DNA of 64,000 bases, taken from positions 52,488,343-52,552,342 of the forward strand of contig NC_065538.1 of assembly GCF_932294415.1 (NCBI RefSeq), given 5' to 3'. The notes under the pieces are model-generated. The model made no database searches and was not told the origin of the DNA. It saw nothing but the letters and a program-made list of their open reading frames with translations. Positions 1 through 11,960 of the stretch are shown in pieces. This stretch comes from Quercus robur (lineage: Eukaryota; Streptophyta; Magnoliopsida; Fagales; Fagaceae). The position numbers were made by a program, and so were the translations under genes. Position 1 is the first letter of the stretch, and each line of letters opens with the position of its first letter.

Positions 1-570
1 GCTGAAGCTACTAATAGGGTAATGTTGAAAATCCTTAAGAAAATGAAGCATGAGTATGGAGGGAAATGGAGTGACCATCTGGCAGATGTGCTTTGGGCAT
101 GTAGAAGCTCTGTAAAGACAGCCACAGGATTCTCCCCATTCTCCCTGGTCTATGGAACAGAAGCCATCAGCCCCGTGGAGTTAGTCATTCCTACACCAAG
201 GGTAGTTCTGGAGGAAAATCAAGGAGAAAGTGAGGACGCAAACAATGAAAAGAGGCTAGCAGATCTGGAAGGGGTAGAAGAAGAAAGAGAGCTGGCCAAG
301 AAAAGGAGCTAGAGATACCAGCAAAGAATGACCAGAGCATATGTACAAGCAGTACGCCCAAGAGTGTTCACTGAAGGGCAATTAGTACTAAGAATGGCGG
401 AGCACGTGAGGAGGAACCTGCCAGGGCCCTCCAAGTTCACCCCAAAATGGGAAGGACCCTACATCATCAATGCAGCTCATGAGAGTGGGTATTATTACCT
501 TGCCAAAGAAGATGGGACAGTCCTGACAGAACCCATAAACAGGAAATAGCTGAAGCAATACTATGCATAA
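1..570 (+). pseudogene. Integrase C-terminal end of Tat-type pol, with nonsense mutations
   Basis: The frame is open from base 1 and encodes the end of a Ty3/Gypsy integrase. It has the conserved VLWACRSS stretch, then TATGFSPFSLVYGTEA, then PVE, and further on the chromatin-side module with PRVF.EGQLVLR and KFTPKWEGPYII. Two in-frame TAG codons interrupt it, at 310-312 (after KKRS) and 547-549 (where family members read K-Y-L-K). The same frame continues to a natural-looking TAA at 568-570 after LKQYYA. Integrase inserts the cDNA copy into host chromatin; this copy cannot make a full-length enzyme. The catalytic core lies upstream of the window. The family call is firm and the lineage (Tat) is likely. 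Confidence 0.85.
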
Positions 571-1366
571 GGACAAGGGGATCTCGGTACCTCAGGGTCC
601 TTTTACCAGCTTCACTATCTGCTAAGTTCTTTTTTTTTTTTTTTTTTTTTTTTCAGCCTTTATCATGAATTCTGGTCTAAGATAATTTTGTTCAGAAACA
701 TGTGATAGATTGACACTTTGTGGTCAATACTGCACCAAATGATTTTTTCTTTGTTCCTTAAAAATGACCATGTCTTAATGAAGTTCCTGTTTCTTCAACA
801 TTTAAATCTTTCTGTAAATACTGCAAAGACCAAATTCGGATAGATTTAAGGAAGAATACCTGAGTCAAAAAAAAAAAAAAAGAGAGTATGTAATACCCTT
901 TTACATATGGCCCAGGATCCACTTCACAAATAATTTCAGATATCCCACAAACAGTTCCAAGTGCATAGGTCTAGGATCACAGAATAAAAGCAAAGTATCT
1001 AGGATACCTAGCCTAGCACTTGGCAAAAGGGGAACCTGTCAAAGTTCATGAACTGGGACCGTATCTCAAAAAAAATAATACATAGGAAAGGATACCAGCG
1101 TACCCAGTTCAGTACTTGCATAATAGATTACCGGGTACCTGGACCAGAATTTACAGAGAAGCCTGTGAAAACCATGGTCCAGGACTCAGGAAAGAAAAGA
1201 GTCATAGGAAAGAAAAGGCAATATATCAAAGAAAAAGACAGATTCACATACTAAGAAATGAGAAGCAGTTTTGAAACACAAAAAAAAAAAAAAAAGCAAA
1301 GAGTAGAGCAATGTTCAAAAAAAAAACTTATACAACCCCAAATTGTTTATGTAAATCTAAAATAAG
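571..1366. other. Spacer between pol and the antisense gene
   Basis: Non-coding internal part of the retrotransposon, with A and T homopolymers (for example a T-run near 631-653). Short open frames here have no recognisable similarity. It would contain the 3' untranslated part of the antisense gene. Confidence 0.5.
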
Positions 1367-4300
1367 CTAAGGAATGAGGCCGGCCAACAGGGAGGCATCC
1401 GGAGAAATAACAGGCACAGTCAAAGTAGAAAGGATCCTCTGCCGCTTGACCTTCAAGTCTTGTAAAACCTTGTGAGCATGAGCCAAAGCTTCCTCAGCAG
1501 CAGCTATCTCAGTGTCTATACTCTTGAATGATTGCCTCTAAAACAGCATATGAGCCAGCAGACGCAAGTGATCCAGCAAAAAAGACAAATTGAACTTGGC
1601 CTCCAGAAGGTCTTGCACCACCCCTCTCCACTCCAGAAGCTTTTCTTCAGACAAAGAATCTACAGAGGAATTCCTCAGGGAAACCAGCACGGCACACATC
1701 AACTCCATCAAAATATTGCCTAGAAAGATGCCTCCCCTAAAGCCACTGGTGAAATTCCCGTGACTCTTGAGCAAACTCTCTAGCAGCGGCAGGCCTTCCA
1801 CAGGAACAGAGAAGCGTAGGAAGCTGCCATAAGAAGACCCAAAAACATGAAAGTGGCTGGCAGGAAGACTGTTAAATTCCAAGAGATCAAAGCGAGTCAG
1901 GAAGGAGGAAAGCCCTGAATCAAGATCTGAGGCAGCCACTTTCGAGGCATCCCCCATCACTGTGTCACCACTTGCAGAGACAGGGGGACTCGCAACCTTT
2001 CGCTCTGGATGAAGGTCAGCAACTTGAACAGGTCTCACAATTCCTTCAGGGATAACAGGCTCAGAACCTGCAAAGCCTGTATCAATATTCAAAAAAAAAA
2101 GAAAAGGAAGAACAGATTTATTCTTAAAAAAAAAAAAAAAAAAGGAAAAAGAAGGACAAACCAGTTCCGGCTTCTTGGGGCAGAGCCTCTTCTTCCTGAT
2201 CCCCTGACTTCCCCGAGGATTCTGGGAAAGAACATAAGGCAAGTTGAAGAAAAGGTGAAGGACCAACGACAAAATGGCTAAAGGAAGGAATAGATGCAGG
2301 GGGCTTCGCCATAAAAGAAAAGGAAAGAGAAGGGCGAAGGAAAGGAAAGAAAAGAAATGGAAACACAATGGGAGCAGCTCGCACTCACCTTCTGAACTTT
2401 CTGATTCTAAAGAAGAGGCAACACTGGGAGCGGATTTCTCACTGGTTTGACCTAAAAGGGAGAAAGAAAAGGAGGAACTCAAAAAAAAAAACCGGAAAAG
2501 AAAATAAAGATACAACGCTATTTCAAGGAAACAAGGCTTACCTGTTTGTTTGGATAAAGGAGTGTCTCCCAAAGCGCCTTTATCTGACAAGGATTGAGGA
2601 AACACAGTCCTGATAGGACTAGGAGTACGTTCAAGATGGGGACTTTGAGACGAAGGGATCCTAGAGACTTTGGGATCCTGAGAATCCTGGGAATCTTGCA
2701 TCGGTTGCCCGGTTTCCTCAGCTGAACCACCAGTAGGGGACTCCTCCCCCACAGCAGGAAAAACAACAGAAAGAGTTGTGATAGCTTCCTCTCCCAGAGC
2801 CTTGCCAGTCATAGGAGGGGATACCTCCACCTAAAGGAAGAAGAAGAGGAAAAGGGCAGCGCCAAGTAAAAAAAAAAAAACAACAACGGGAAATGCTAAC
2901 AACACAATGTCAGAACAAAAGGGAGAAAACAAAAAAAAAGGGGGGCACACACATACCACATCGTCACCAGAAGATTGGCTTTTACCCTTCTTGTGATCAA
3001 ACTTGCGCTTGGACTGCAAAGGAAATCACCACTCGTCAGCAAAAATAGAAATAAGTGCAACAAGGTGAACAGGTAAAAAAAAAAAAAAAGAGAAGAAGGA
3101 AAGAAGTCTTGCCCTTCTCTCTCTCTCTACAGATTCTCTGGAAGTCTTTTGCTTACTACGAGTACGCCCAGAGGGTCCTAAAGGAGGCTGGGATACCAAA
3201 CCAGAGGATCCTAAAGAACCATGGACTGAAGCAGTCACAGGAACCTGGGAAAAAGAAGACTCTACCTTGGTCTTCTTCCGGGTCCTTGAAACCAAAGGTT
3301 CCCTGACATCCTTGCCTTCCTGAGATGCCAAGTGTGCTTGAGATTTCCCAGTTTTTCTTCTTTTCATCTCAGAACCTATCTCCACACCCCCTGTACTTTC
3401 ACCAACATCAACAGCTTTCATTTTCTTCGACCTGACATCCTTACCTTTACTCGGAGCAGTGGCAGCACTTATCGTCTCCATTGCACCTTTCTTGATGGGC
3501 ACTCCAGAGGAAGCGCCAATGATGAGAATATCACCCAGCCAAGTCTCAGGAAAGTCCTGTCCATAAGCCACCCAACCTCCCCTGGAGGCATGCCACTCTA
3601 CGAACCCAGTCTTGCTGCTTGCAGCAGCAGAAACAATCCCAGCAGTAGGAAGGGATAAACGTCTATTGGATGTCGGAGCAGAAACAATGCTAGGATTCAA
3701 GGCTTCCCGAACTGTACCAGAGCCAACATAGTCAACAAAAGACTTTTGTACTCTTCTCCAATAACTGGTATAGCCACTAGAAGCAAAGACTCCTCTCTGG
3801 GAGTTAGGCACTGCAAATTGGGGGCTCCTCCGTGACCAATAAGAAAAGGCCTGCAGCCTCAGGAAAGGATCCAAGGAAGGAAGGGATGGCACCACGTCCT
3901 TAAAGACTGGAGGAATGTCTTGGTCAAAACCAAATTGTCGGAGCACCCGGTGTGCTGAATAATGAGTATATTTTGCGCCACTTGAAGAAGGCATAGGAAG
4001 CCAGGAGGGGCTAATGCAGGCAAGATAAGCCATACTGCCCTCATCACCACGGCGCAAGTCAAAGGTATTACCTGTAGAAGATAAAAAAGAAGACAACACA
4101 GAATCACACGCAAAGCCAGGACCAAACTCACGAGGGGATCTCCAATGTAAGCTCCCTGCTTGATCAAATAACTCCACAAGATTGAGGCCACCACCTTTCA
4201 AGCTAATCCAACGAAAAATGATGGGAAAGGCATCGGTAGAATTGCCACAAAGACCCTTCACTATGTCGGGGGATCCTTGGAACTTGTCCTTCACAAATTT

Positions 4301-5329
4301 CAAATTCCTGCACTTGGCCAAAGTAGCTGCAGAATGGTCCCACATGAAAATCTGAAGAATAGCACAGTGAAGAGATGAAGTGATCACATAACAAGAATCA
4401 CCCTCAGTCTCATCTCCATGAAGCTGGTCCAATTGAGAGTAAACATGACCCAAAAACAGAGGGGCCAAAGGATACTGGGTGCCTCGAGTCAACTTGATTG
4501 CCAACGGAAAAAACGAAGACTTAACTCCATACCCAGGGAACTCACTAAACAAAAACTTACTAAGCCAAAAAGCCAGAAAACCGGCCCACCTCACTTCCTT
4601 ATCCTTCTCACGAGAAAGGGTCATCACCCATCTCCCCATCCTAGCCGGCTTACCACCAGAAGAGGCAGCGCGACCACCAAAATGACCAAACAATTTATCC
4701 TCTACCACGAGATCCTCACCAGAAAGGTTAATATCAAAGGGGCTCTCTTCACCAAACACCGGGAGGAGGAAGTTATTAACCACATCTTCCAAGGTGATCG
4801 TCAATTCAACAGCAGAAAAGAAAAAAGTATGAAGGGAAGGGCACCAACGACGTACCAGATGCCTGAGCCCTTTGGCGTCTCTGAAGCCCTCAAGGTTTCT
4901 GGAAATAGCCACTGCCTTTAGGATACCAGCGCGCTCCAAGCGACCCACAAACTCAGCGTCAGACAGTTCCTTGTCTACCCATATAGGCCAGCCCTGAATC
5001 TTTCCCGGAACAAAATCAAAGAAAATAGGAACCGCCTCTCGGATTCCTTGTCTAATCTGGAGATCGAAAATCTCTCTAGGGTCAGGAACCTGGGCGGAAC
5101 CAGCGAAACCCGCTTGGCCAGAAAACATCCAAACATGAGGGGATGGAGGAGCCTCACCATGAGATATATGAGGGAAAAATAAACTGGGAGAATACCAAGG
5201 ATCCCGTAAAGGGAAGGCCGGACGTCCGGTAACCTCGTGAGAATCACTCGGAGCAGAACCAGAAGAACCTTCACCCTCAGAAGGACTGGGAGTACGCTTT
5301 CTCCTCTTTCGAGAAGAAGAAGAAGCCAT
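1367..5329 (-). pseudogene. Five-exon antisense gene with plant mobile domain carried by the Tat element
   Basis: Read on the minus strand from ATG at 5329. I model five exons by GT/AG sites and frame continuity: 5329-3131, 3013-2957, 2830-2542, 2451-2389 and 2067-1367. The lengths join without a frame break to 1102 codons. Exon 1 starts with a basic stretch (SSSSRKRRKR). It then carries a region typical of the plant mobile domain (PMD, aminotransferase-like), including RRWCPSLHTFFF followed by ELTITLEDVV and LPVFGEES at about residues 155-190, and ends in a basic, nuclear-localisation-like tail. Exon 5 ends in a coiled-coil-like segment (AAAEEALAHAHKVLQDL). A single in-frame TAG at 1538-1540 cuts off the last 57 codons, the only lesion seen. 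PMD proteins are linked to silencing and transposon biology in plants; the role of this one is unknown. The internal frames extending into the T-rich introns are not separate genes. Confidence 0.75.
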
Positions 5330-5840
5330 CGGAACAACACGTACTATGAGAAGAAAGGAGATTGAAAGTGCGAAAAAGAGGAAGACCAGAGTAACAGAGA
5401 AGAAGAGAAAAAGAAAGAGAAACTCAAAGAGTGAAAGACTCAGAGAAGCAAAGTGATAAGATGAAACGGCTACAATAAAGGCGCAAATAGCAGTTGGGGA
5501 AAACAGTTCATGGAAAGACGCGCCAGTTGCAAAAAAAATTTAATTTGAAGAAGGGATTAATCAGCGGTTATTATGAGAGGTAACAAGAAACGAGAAAAGT
5601 GGGTAGAGGAGTTTTACCTTAAATACTCAACTGCCACGTCCCGTGTAAAGAGGAAGCTGCAAAAAGTAATAATTATACGGGAATGTGACACGCAAAAAGG
5701 AGGTGACCAAAAGCAGCAGAAAAGGGACGGGATCCCAAGTAAAAAGAAAGGGAACCCAGTAGAAGTTAAGAAAAAGGGGATCCCACGAAAATCTTAGGAA
5801 ACCTAAATCAGTCACGTGTGGGCTTCAAGCAACCCACGAG
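5330..5840. other. Leader and promoter region of the antisense gene
   Basis: Purine-rich on the plus strand (pyrimidine-rich on the antisense transcript). No further coding exon is recognised. The stretch just before the polypurine tract contains repeated GGGATCCC-like motifs. Confidence 0.4.
5617..5628 (-). promoter_or_regulatory. Candidate TATA box for the antisense gene
   Basis: On the minus strand this reads GAGTATTTAAGG, about 290 bases upstream of the antisense ATG at 5329, with a pyrimidine-rich leader (CTCT/TTCT) in between. This fits a dedicated promoter, but it is a single short match. Confidence 0.35.
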
Positions 5841-5854
5841 CTCGGGGGGCTAAA
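5841..5854 (+). promoter_or_regulatory. Polypurine tract next to the 3' LTR
   Basis: CTCGGGGGGCTAAA lies directly before the LTR start TGTTGAG. A run of six G next to the 3' LTR is where plus-strand DNA synthesis is primed in LTR retrotransposons, and the position fits exactly. Confidence 0.7.
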
Positions 5855-6542
5855 TGTTGAGGTCTAAAAAAAAAGGTCATAGTGAAATAAGCCCAAAAAA
5901 AAGAACAAGTCCAGCCCAAAAGGAAAATTCAAGCTAAGCCCAAAGTAATAGATACGGGAGACCCATGAGGGAATAAAAGAAAGGCCCAGAGGATCCTGAA
6001 GCCCAAAAAAAAGAAGCATCCAAAAAAAAAGAGGACCACGGCAAAGTATAAGAAGCAAAGATCCTCAGGAACCATCAATAAGCATGGATCCCTTCAGGCA
6101 CAAAGAAAAAGGAAGACTGGGACAGATCGATAGAAAGAAGACAGAAGAAGAAAACAAGAAATAAAAGCAAAACGCGAGCGACCTCTCATGGCACAGACAG
6201 AAAAGGCCTCGGGGAACCAAGACAGGGAAGAAGAATGATAACAAACGACTTTCAAAAATGGCAGAACAGGATTCCACCTAAATAGGAAAGAAAAGAAAAA
6301 GTGGAAGACGCCAGAAATGGGGATGCCGAGAAGGGCATACCTCAGCACGTCCCAAAGAAGATGGCCAACCAGAAGCTTTCAAAAGAACCAGAAGCTTTCA
6401 AAATAATCAGAACTGAGAGAAGGAAAGAATGAGAAAAAACGGAAAAGGGACTTACCGAGACGATGGGGACAGGACATGCTCTGTTTGCAAAAGAGCAAAA
6501 CAGGGGAACCAATGGTTCCCCGGGAAGCCCAGAAAACTCCAT

Positions 6543-6550
6543 TATAAAAG
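6543..6550 (+). promoter_or_regulatory. LTR TATA box
   Basis: TATAAAAG inside the LTR, about 300 bases before the AATAAA at 6848. This is the expected position for the retrotransposon's own RNA polymerase II promoter. Confidence 0.6.
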
Positions 6551-6847
6551 GAGGGGATGGGTTGTGAAGAAGAAAGCGGAGAAAAAGAGAGAAACACAAG
6601 AAAGAAGAAATTCTCCAGGAAAAAACTATCAAAAAAATCGAGAGTGAAGAGAAAATACTAAGGGAAAAACAAATATTGCTTCCCAGTATCCTGTAAAAGC
6701 CACTATTGCACATACTCGAATTCAACGAGAATCAAACTTTGCAAGTTTTGAAGGCTGAAATAGTCATTCAAGACTGCAATTTTTGAGCTTGATTGAACTT
6801 TGTATCACGTCTTAGTGAGCTTTCTGTAATCAAACAGATAATGTATT

Positions 6848-6853
6848 AATAAA
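6848..6853 (+). terminator. LTR polyadenylation signal
   Basis: AATAAA in a T-rich surrounding, downstream of the LTR TATA box. It probably marks the end of the R region. Confidence 0.5.
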
Positions 6854-7161
6854 ACATTGCCTCATATTTCCCAGGATCCCCACAGCATTAATTTTTTTTA
6901 TCGCTTTGCTAATCCTGTTTCTTTCCTTCTGAATTTACCTTGTTAATTTTTGGCACTCTTCGATGTCCTTGTTAATTTTTGGCACTCTTTGATGTCCTTG
7001 TTTGTCATTTTCTTTCTATTGTCAGAAGTATTCTCTGCATTTTACTTGATTCTTAAACAGCTCGTTAGCTGCGGTGAGTCAAGGCCCGGTCCACCAAATC
7101 CTCCTTTTCATTTAGGCCCGGGATCCTTGGGCCTGAGTGTCACGAAAAGGGCACTCTCACA

Positions 7162-8859
7162 AAGTCAAACATTTTGCAGTTGTAATTTGTAAATATAAGC
7201 TTTTACCTTGATCAAAAGATTGCGGCCCATAATCATATAGGTATAAAGTATAAACCCTCCAAAAACTCTTTTACCAGAAAAATGGAATGGTTGCTCGCTC
7301 ATAACCTGTGGGCCTTCTCCCAAAATTTAAAAAGAAAAAGTAAATAAATAAAAAAGGTCTTCTTAACATGAAACATTTAAGGGATTGGGCAATGAATAAA
7401 TCTCTCATTGTTCAGGCACTTATTTTTATAACATCATGCGGAAATCCGTTTAGGGAATACTTGCCTACCAAAAAATAAAAATAAAGATCAAAAGCACATG
7501 AAAAAGCATGGGCCCAATAAAATCACCTTACATAGAGAGTTGGGCTTTGATTCCCTCTAAAAATCATGTAGTCTTTTCTTCCCCCAACTAAAAATCATGT
7601 TGTTAAAAATCCATCATAACATACTTAGCCCAAAAGTCCATTGATTCAATTTCCTTTCTAGAATACATGATGTGGGCCAAAAAAGCCAAATAAATCTCCT
7701 CACCAACCGGGCGCAAAAAGCCCAAAAAACCGGCTTCACGCAAATCTAAATTAAAGGCTACCTAGGCCACCCATCTATTAAGCAAAATTTAGTTCACACT
7801 AAAATGATAGGCCATGAAAAAGAATGGCATAGCCTAGTCGAAGATGGGAAAATTATATAGCAAATGGAGAAACAGAATGGTAGCTATACTATTTAACTCA
7901 TTGTTTAGATAGAACCGAGTGCGCAGCAAGACAATCTACACTAAAGAACTATATATTAGGCTAAAGTATAAGAAGATGGACGCAAGGCAAACATGATTGT
8001 CTTCTCTATTTATAGGAGAATGGATGGCTTAGCTTTCTTCTGAAGTTAAGGGTGGAGATAAGCCTATTAGATAAGCTGGAACGGACTTGGTGTTGATCCC
8101 CATTTGAAATTTGAAAGGAAGTTCAAGATGATGCTCAACTTGTGTTACCTTTTGCACCTATTTGGTGTTTTGGCTACAACTTTTTACTCAAAATTCCAAT
8201 TGATTTGGAATTAGTATCTTTTGAATGGAAATTTAATTCTCTACAACTTTTCCAGAAATAAAGAAAACCAAATTTCAATTTTATCCAGGCCAAAAATGTG
8301 ATTCAAGTTGTTGCAAAAAACATTTTTTGAGCTTTTTTTGTTATTTTTGAATTTTTTTCATGGATCGTATCTTTTTCTCTATCCAACTTGTTTTTCAAAG
8401 AGCAAATAAGATGCCCTAAAGGAAAACCATTTTTATTATTTCTTAAAAAAAAAAAAAATCTAATCAAAATTTACATTTAATTAATTTTAAATTAATTCTT
8501 GTTGGAACCAATCAAAATGAAGTATTTAAATTAAGATGTGATCGGGGCCCATTGTATAGGTGAGCCACGATCATTGAAAATTATTTGTATGATAACTTTT
8601 GATTAGGTGGTTCGATCAAGGCCCATGACATACCATTGTGATCGTTAGAGCATCAAGATTTGTTTTGTATCACAGATCTGAAGGTCTAACTGTTGAAATT
8701 ATGATCACACCCTTGGCACAAAATTACTATTTTGCCTTGAATATCGGTTAAATGTAAGTTGTAAAATGGGGTGTCTACAGAATGCCTCTCATTGAAAGAG
8801 TTTGAAAAGCGAATGTCAATATAAAAGAAAGACACCAAATTCCACTGTGTGATGAAAAT
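7162..8859. other. Intergenic part of block A, no gene seen
   Basis: AT-rich and conserved at high identity in block B (36190-37900). Only short chance frames occur. I see no domain, RNA gene or transposon end. Confidence 0.6.
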
Positions 8860-10140
8860 TTGTGAAAGTATGAGATTTTCATTGCAATTTATGGATTTCA
8901 GAAAAATTTTGAATCTAAAAAATTTCTTGAAAAACTTTTGTGAAAGACTTGGTAAATTTTGTAAGAACTTGTTGGTTTTTTTGGTTTATAAAATTTTTGA
9001 ACCAAAATGTGTTGGCAATTTTTTTTTTTTTTTTTTTAAAAACTTGTAAGTTTTTTTTAAAAAAAATTTTATATATATATATTTTGAACCTGAAAATTAT
9101 TAAAAACCTTGTTGGGTTGTTTGAGGAAAAAATTTTTATTTTTTTATATATTTGAAAACTTTGTTGGGTTTTCTTGTGAAGATCTTGGCAAATTTTCTAA
9201 AAATTTGTCTTGTCTTTTTTTTTTTTGAAAATTTTTGAACTTGAAATTTGTTGAAAATCTTGTTGTATTTTTTTTTTTTTTTTTTTTAAAATAAACCTTG
9301 TGGTATTTTATGAAAGTTTTGATAATCTTGTCAAAATCTAGAATTTGTGAAAACATGTTGGGAATTCTTGGAATGACCTTGTCGTGTGTTTTGGAAAATG
9401 GATGAAAACCATGTTGGGTTTTTGTGAAAGCTGTAAAAACCTTGTGATTGTTTTGAAAACATTGTGGAGCTTAATTTGTTTGAGAGATGTTTAAAAATTT
9501 TGTAGGATTTTCCTCGATTTTTGAAAAAGATGCTGATTTTTTCTGAAAAACTTATTTGATTTTTCTAGAAAGTCATGAAACCATTTTTGAAAAATTGTTG
9601 AAAAACCTTTTTTTTTTTTTTTTTTTTGTTTTGAAAATTTTGTTTACAAACCTTGTTGGGTTTTGAGAATTTTATTAGGAAACTTGCCTGGCTTTTTGAG
9701 AATTTTTTGAAAAACCTTGTCAAATTATATTTGGATTTGTTGCATGAATTGTGAAACCCTTGTTGAGTTTTATTGAAAAATTGTTGAACTTCCAAAGTTT
9801 TGTGAAAATGTAGAAGTCTTGTAGAATATATTTTAAATTTGTATGAAAATCTTAATGCATTTTATGATTTTCTAAAAAATTTTGATTCAAAAATCATGCT
9901 GAATATTCTGGAATTTTGTGAAAACATTGTTGAGAATTTTTTTTTTTTGAAAAATTGTTAAAAAATCTTGTTTGGGGTTTTGAAAATTTTGTTTAAAAAA
10001 AAAAACCTAGTTTTTTTTTTTTTTTTGAAAATTTGTTACATGAATTATGAAAACCATGATGGTTTTTGTTAAAAATTTGTGAGAATTTCCAAAACCTTTT
10101 CAGTTTTTCTTGAGAAAAGTTATGAATTTTCTAAAAATTT
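8860..10140. repeat. Degenerate AT-rich minisatellite (block A copy)
   Basis: Dozens of irregular repeats of a motif close to TTTTGAAAACCTTGTTGGG, spaced roughly 25-60 bases apart and broken by long T runs. The matching array in block B is 37915-39012 and 41987-42060, split there by a hAT element. The minus-strand open frames (rich in K, F, Q, N) are translations of the repeat and not genes. Confidence 0.7.
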
Positions 10141-11689
10141 TGTTGGATTTTCTAAAGACTAACAAAGTCTGAGATGCTGGACAATACTCTGTTAGAGTCC
10201 AAGAATTGAAAATGACAAAGGCATCTAGTCGATCAATGTGAGACTTCTTAGTCAATCGAGGTGATGTAGATGTGAGGGACTTACAGACAACTTCAATGAA
10301 TGCAAAAGACTCCTTAGCCAAGCCTTGTGTGATGTAGGAGACTTCTTAGTCAATACATGTGAGATGTGAGACTTCTTAGTTGATTTAGTAATCTGGACTT
10401 GAAGTTTCTATTGAATGTTGAAATGAATGAGAAATCCTTGCTTAATTACTACAAAGATGAAAATTTCCCTTCTCAAGCTTGTTAGAAACCGGTTAATTTG
10501 GACCAATGCCCCTAGTATAAACATGTTTGCATAGAAAAATAGATGAAAAGCTTGCATATAAAAACTAATGGGCCAATACTCATGATTTTGGCATGCTTAA
10601 TGCAAATAAAAAAGCAAATGGGCCATGCCCCTAGTTTAAAGATATTTGCAAACAACTTTGGTCATTTTTTTGATTTGATGCTTATTGTTTACCGATCTTT
10701 TTAACAGGTTTCCTATGCACCTCTCTTCAAGAAGACCAGGTTAGACATAGTTCAAGTCTGTAAGGAAGACATCTAGTCCACTTAAAATATGATCATGGCT
10801 TCTAGCCAAACCTTGCATGGTATTTTCAAAATGGACATGTCCATGATTTTTTTTTTTTGTTTTGAAAAACCATTTGGTGCATAGTGGTGTCTTTTGAGAA
10901 AATTCTTTTTTCTTTTCCAAATGATCATGAGATAATCTTTTCAACAACTATTTTAGCTTATCATACTATTTAAGAGTCAAGTCAATTTTTTTGACTAAAA
11001 AGGATCAAAGCCATTAAATACATGTAACCAAATTTGCATCTTCTTTTGAACATTGTTGGATTAGGTCTTCAAAGTCAACCAAAGAAATGAAATGTGGAAA
11101 TGGTTGAGAGCCATGTATTTTTTTTTTTTTAGAGTGCTACAAGTTTGGGAATGACATTTTTTTGGGAAAGAAACAAAGAGGAGTGCCCCAAATTTGGGAA
11201 TCACATTTGTTGGAAACAAACAAAAGAGACTGCCCTCAGTTAGAGAATTCTTTCATGTCATTTGAGAATTTAAGAAACTATGTCATAGAGATTACTTGCT
11301 AGTGGGGCTTGATAACCTCAAGCATTTTCCTACTTAATCTAAGAGAAAATATTGCTAGAGTTAAGGGTGTGCCTATGACTAACAGAACTTCAAGGAGATC
11401 TTTATGCTTGGGTTGTAATGTAGGCTAGATTCAAGTTGTGAAAGAAAATATATAAAAAGGCTCAAAATCCCGTGTATGATATTCCCCTCAAGTGTGTATT
11501 ACGCAAAAGTTAGGCACTAGAAGAATTTTCTTGTTTCTCCCTTTCTAGACATTGTGTTGAAATTCTCATCATTCTTGTCATCTACTCATTGGTCAATATG
11601 GATCATTTGCATCAATGTTGATGGAGGATATAGGATTTATTTTGGTATTTTTGAACTGATACCTCTCATCTGTCTTTGGTTAGAAGACT
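10141..11689. other. Block A intergenic, partly deleted in block B
   Basis: Contains short local repeats of GAGACTTCTTAGTCAAT between 10240 and 10380. About 250 bases around 10870-11150 are missing from the block B counterpart (near 42720-42780). No gene recognised. Confidence 0.5.
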
Positions 11690-11960
11690 TCTCTTGGAGG
11701 CTTTGGGTCCACTCTTACTACTCGAACAAGATCCTTTAGAAGCACATCTTGAATTGGAAGTAGTATATTTCGTTCCTCCACACCTTTTGGTGCAACAAGT
11801 CAGTCTGCATCTGGTGCAAGCAACATCCCTGCCTTTGGTGTTACAACCATGCTTTCATTTAGCGCTATAAGCAACCCTGCAATAGGTGCCATGCCCACCC
11901 CTACCTTTGCGGTTAGCATCCCTACCTCAATCTCATTTGTATCATTTGACAATAAAAGAA
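11690..11960 (+). pseudogene. NUP98-like FG-repeat gene fragment (block A copy)
   Basis: From about 11690 one frame reads SLGGFGS, and after an in-frame TGA at 11749-11751 it continues as IGSSIFRSSTPFGATSQSA. Then come spaced units such as NIPAFGVTT, LSFSA, NPAIGAMP and TPTFAVS. Runs of (S/T)PxFGA are typical of FG-repeat nucleoporins such as plant NUP98, which line the nuclear pore. Here several F and G positions have decayed. The block B counterpart has G where this copy has the stop. It is a relic exon fragment without start or splice context. Any FG nucleoporin would fit; NUP98 is the best guess. Confidence 0.4.

Larger units (their letters stand above)
1..7161 (+). mobile_element. 3' half of a Tat-lineage Ty3/Gypsy LTR retrotransposon
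   Basis: The window opens inside the integrase region of an LTR retrotransposon and runs through its 3' LTR. In order come the C-terminal end of pol (+), a spacer, a large antisense spliced gene with a plant mobile domain (-), a G-rich polypurine tract, and a long LTR starting TGTTGAG and ending CTCACA. An antisense extra gene between pol and the 3' LTR is a known trait of the plant Tat lineage, and the integrase end resembles that lineage. The 5' LTR, gag, protease and reverse transcriptase lie left of the window. Homology to block B begins at 7162, immediately after the LTR, so 7161 is taken as the element's right edge. The bases AAGTC that follow would be the target duplication, but this cannot be confirmed without the left end. 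Pol carries stop codons, so this copy is not autonomous. Confidence 0.85.
5855..7161 (+). mobile_element. 3' LTR of the Tat element
   Basis: About 1.3 kb, beginning TGTTGAG and ending TCTCACA, so it has TGT...ACA ends. A TATAAAAG promoter motif lies at 6543-6550 and an AATAAA polyadenylation signal at 6848-6853, giving a normal U3-R-U5 order. Near the end is a 30-bp direct repeat (two copies, 6939-6998) built on TTGTTAATTTTTGGCACTCT. The right edge is set by the start of homology with block B, where AAGTCAAAC follows. The partner 5' LTR is outside the window. Confidence 0.8.

Noticed and set aside
1538..2830. 430-codon minus-strand frame as an independent gene
   Set aside because: It begins at GTG right after an intron acceptor and reads through T-rich introns. 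The spliced model joins its coding parts to the mobile-domain gene in frame.
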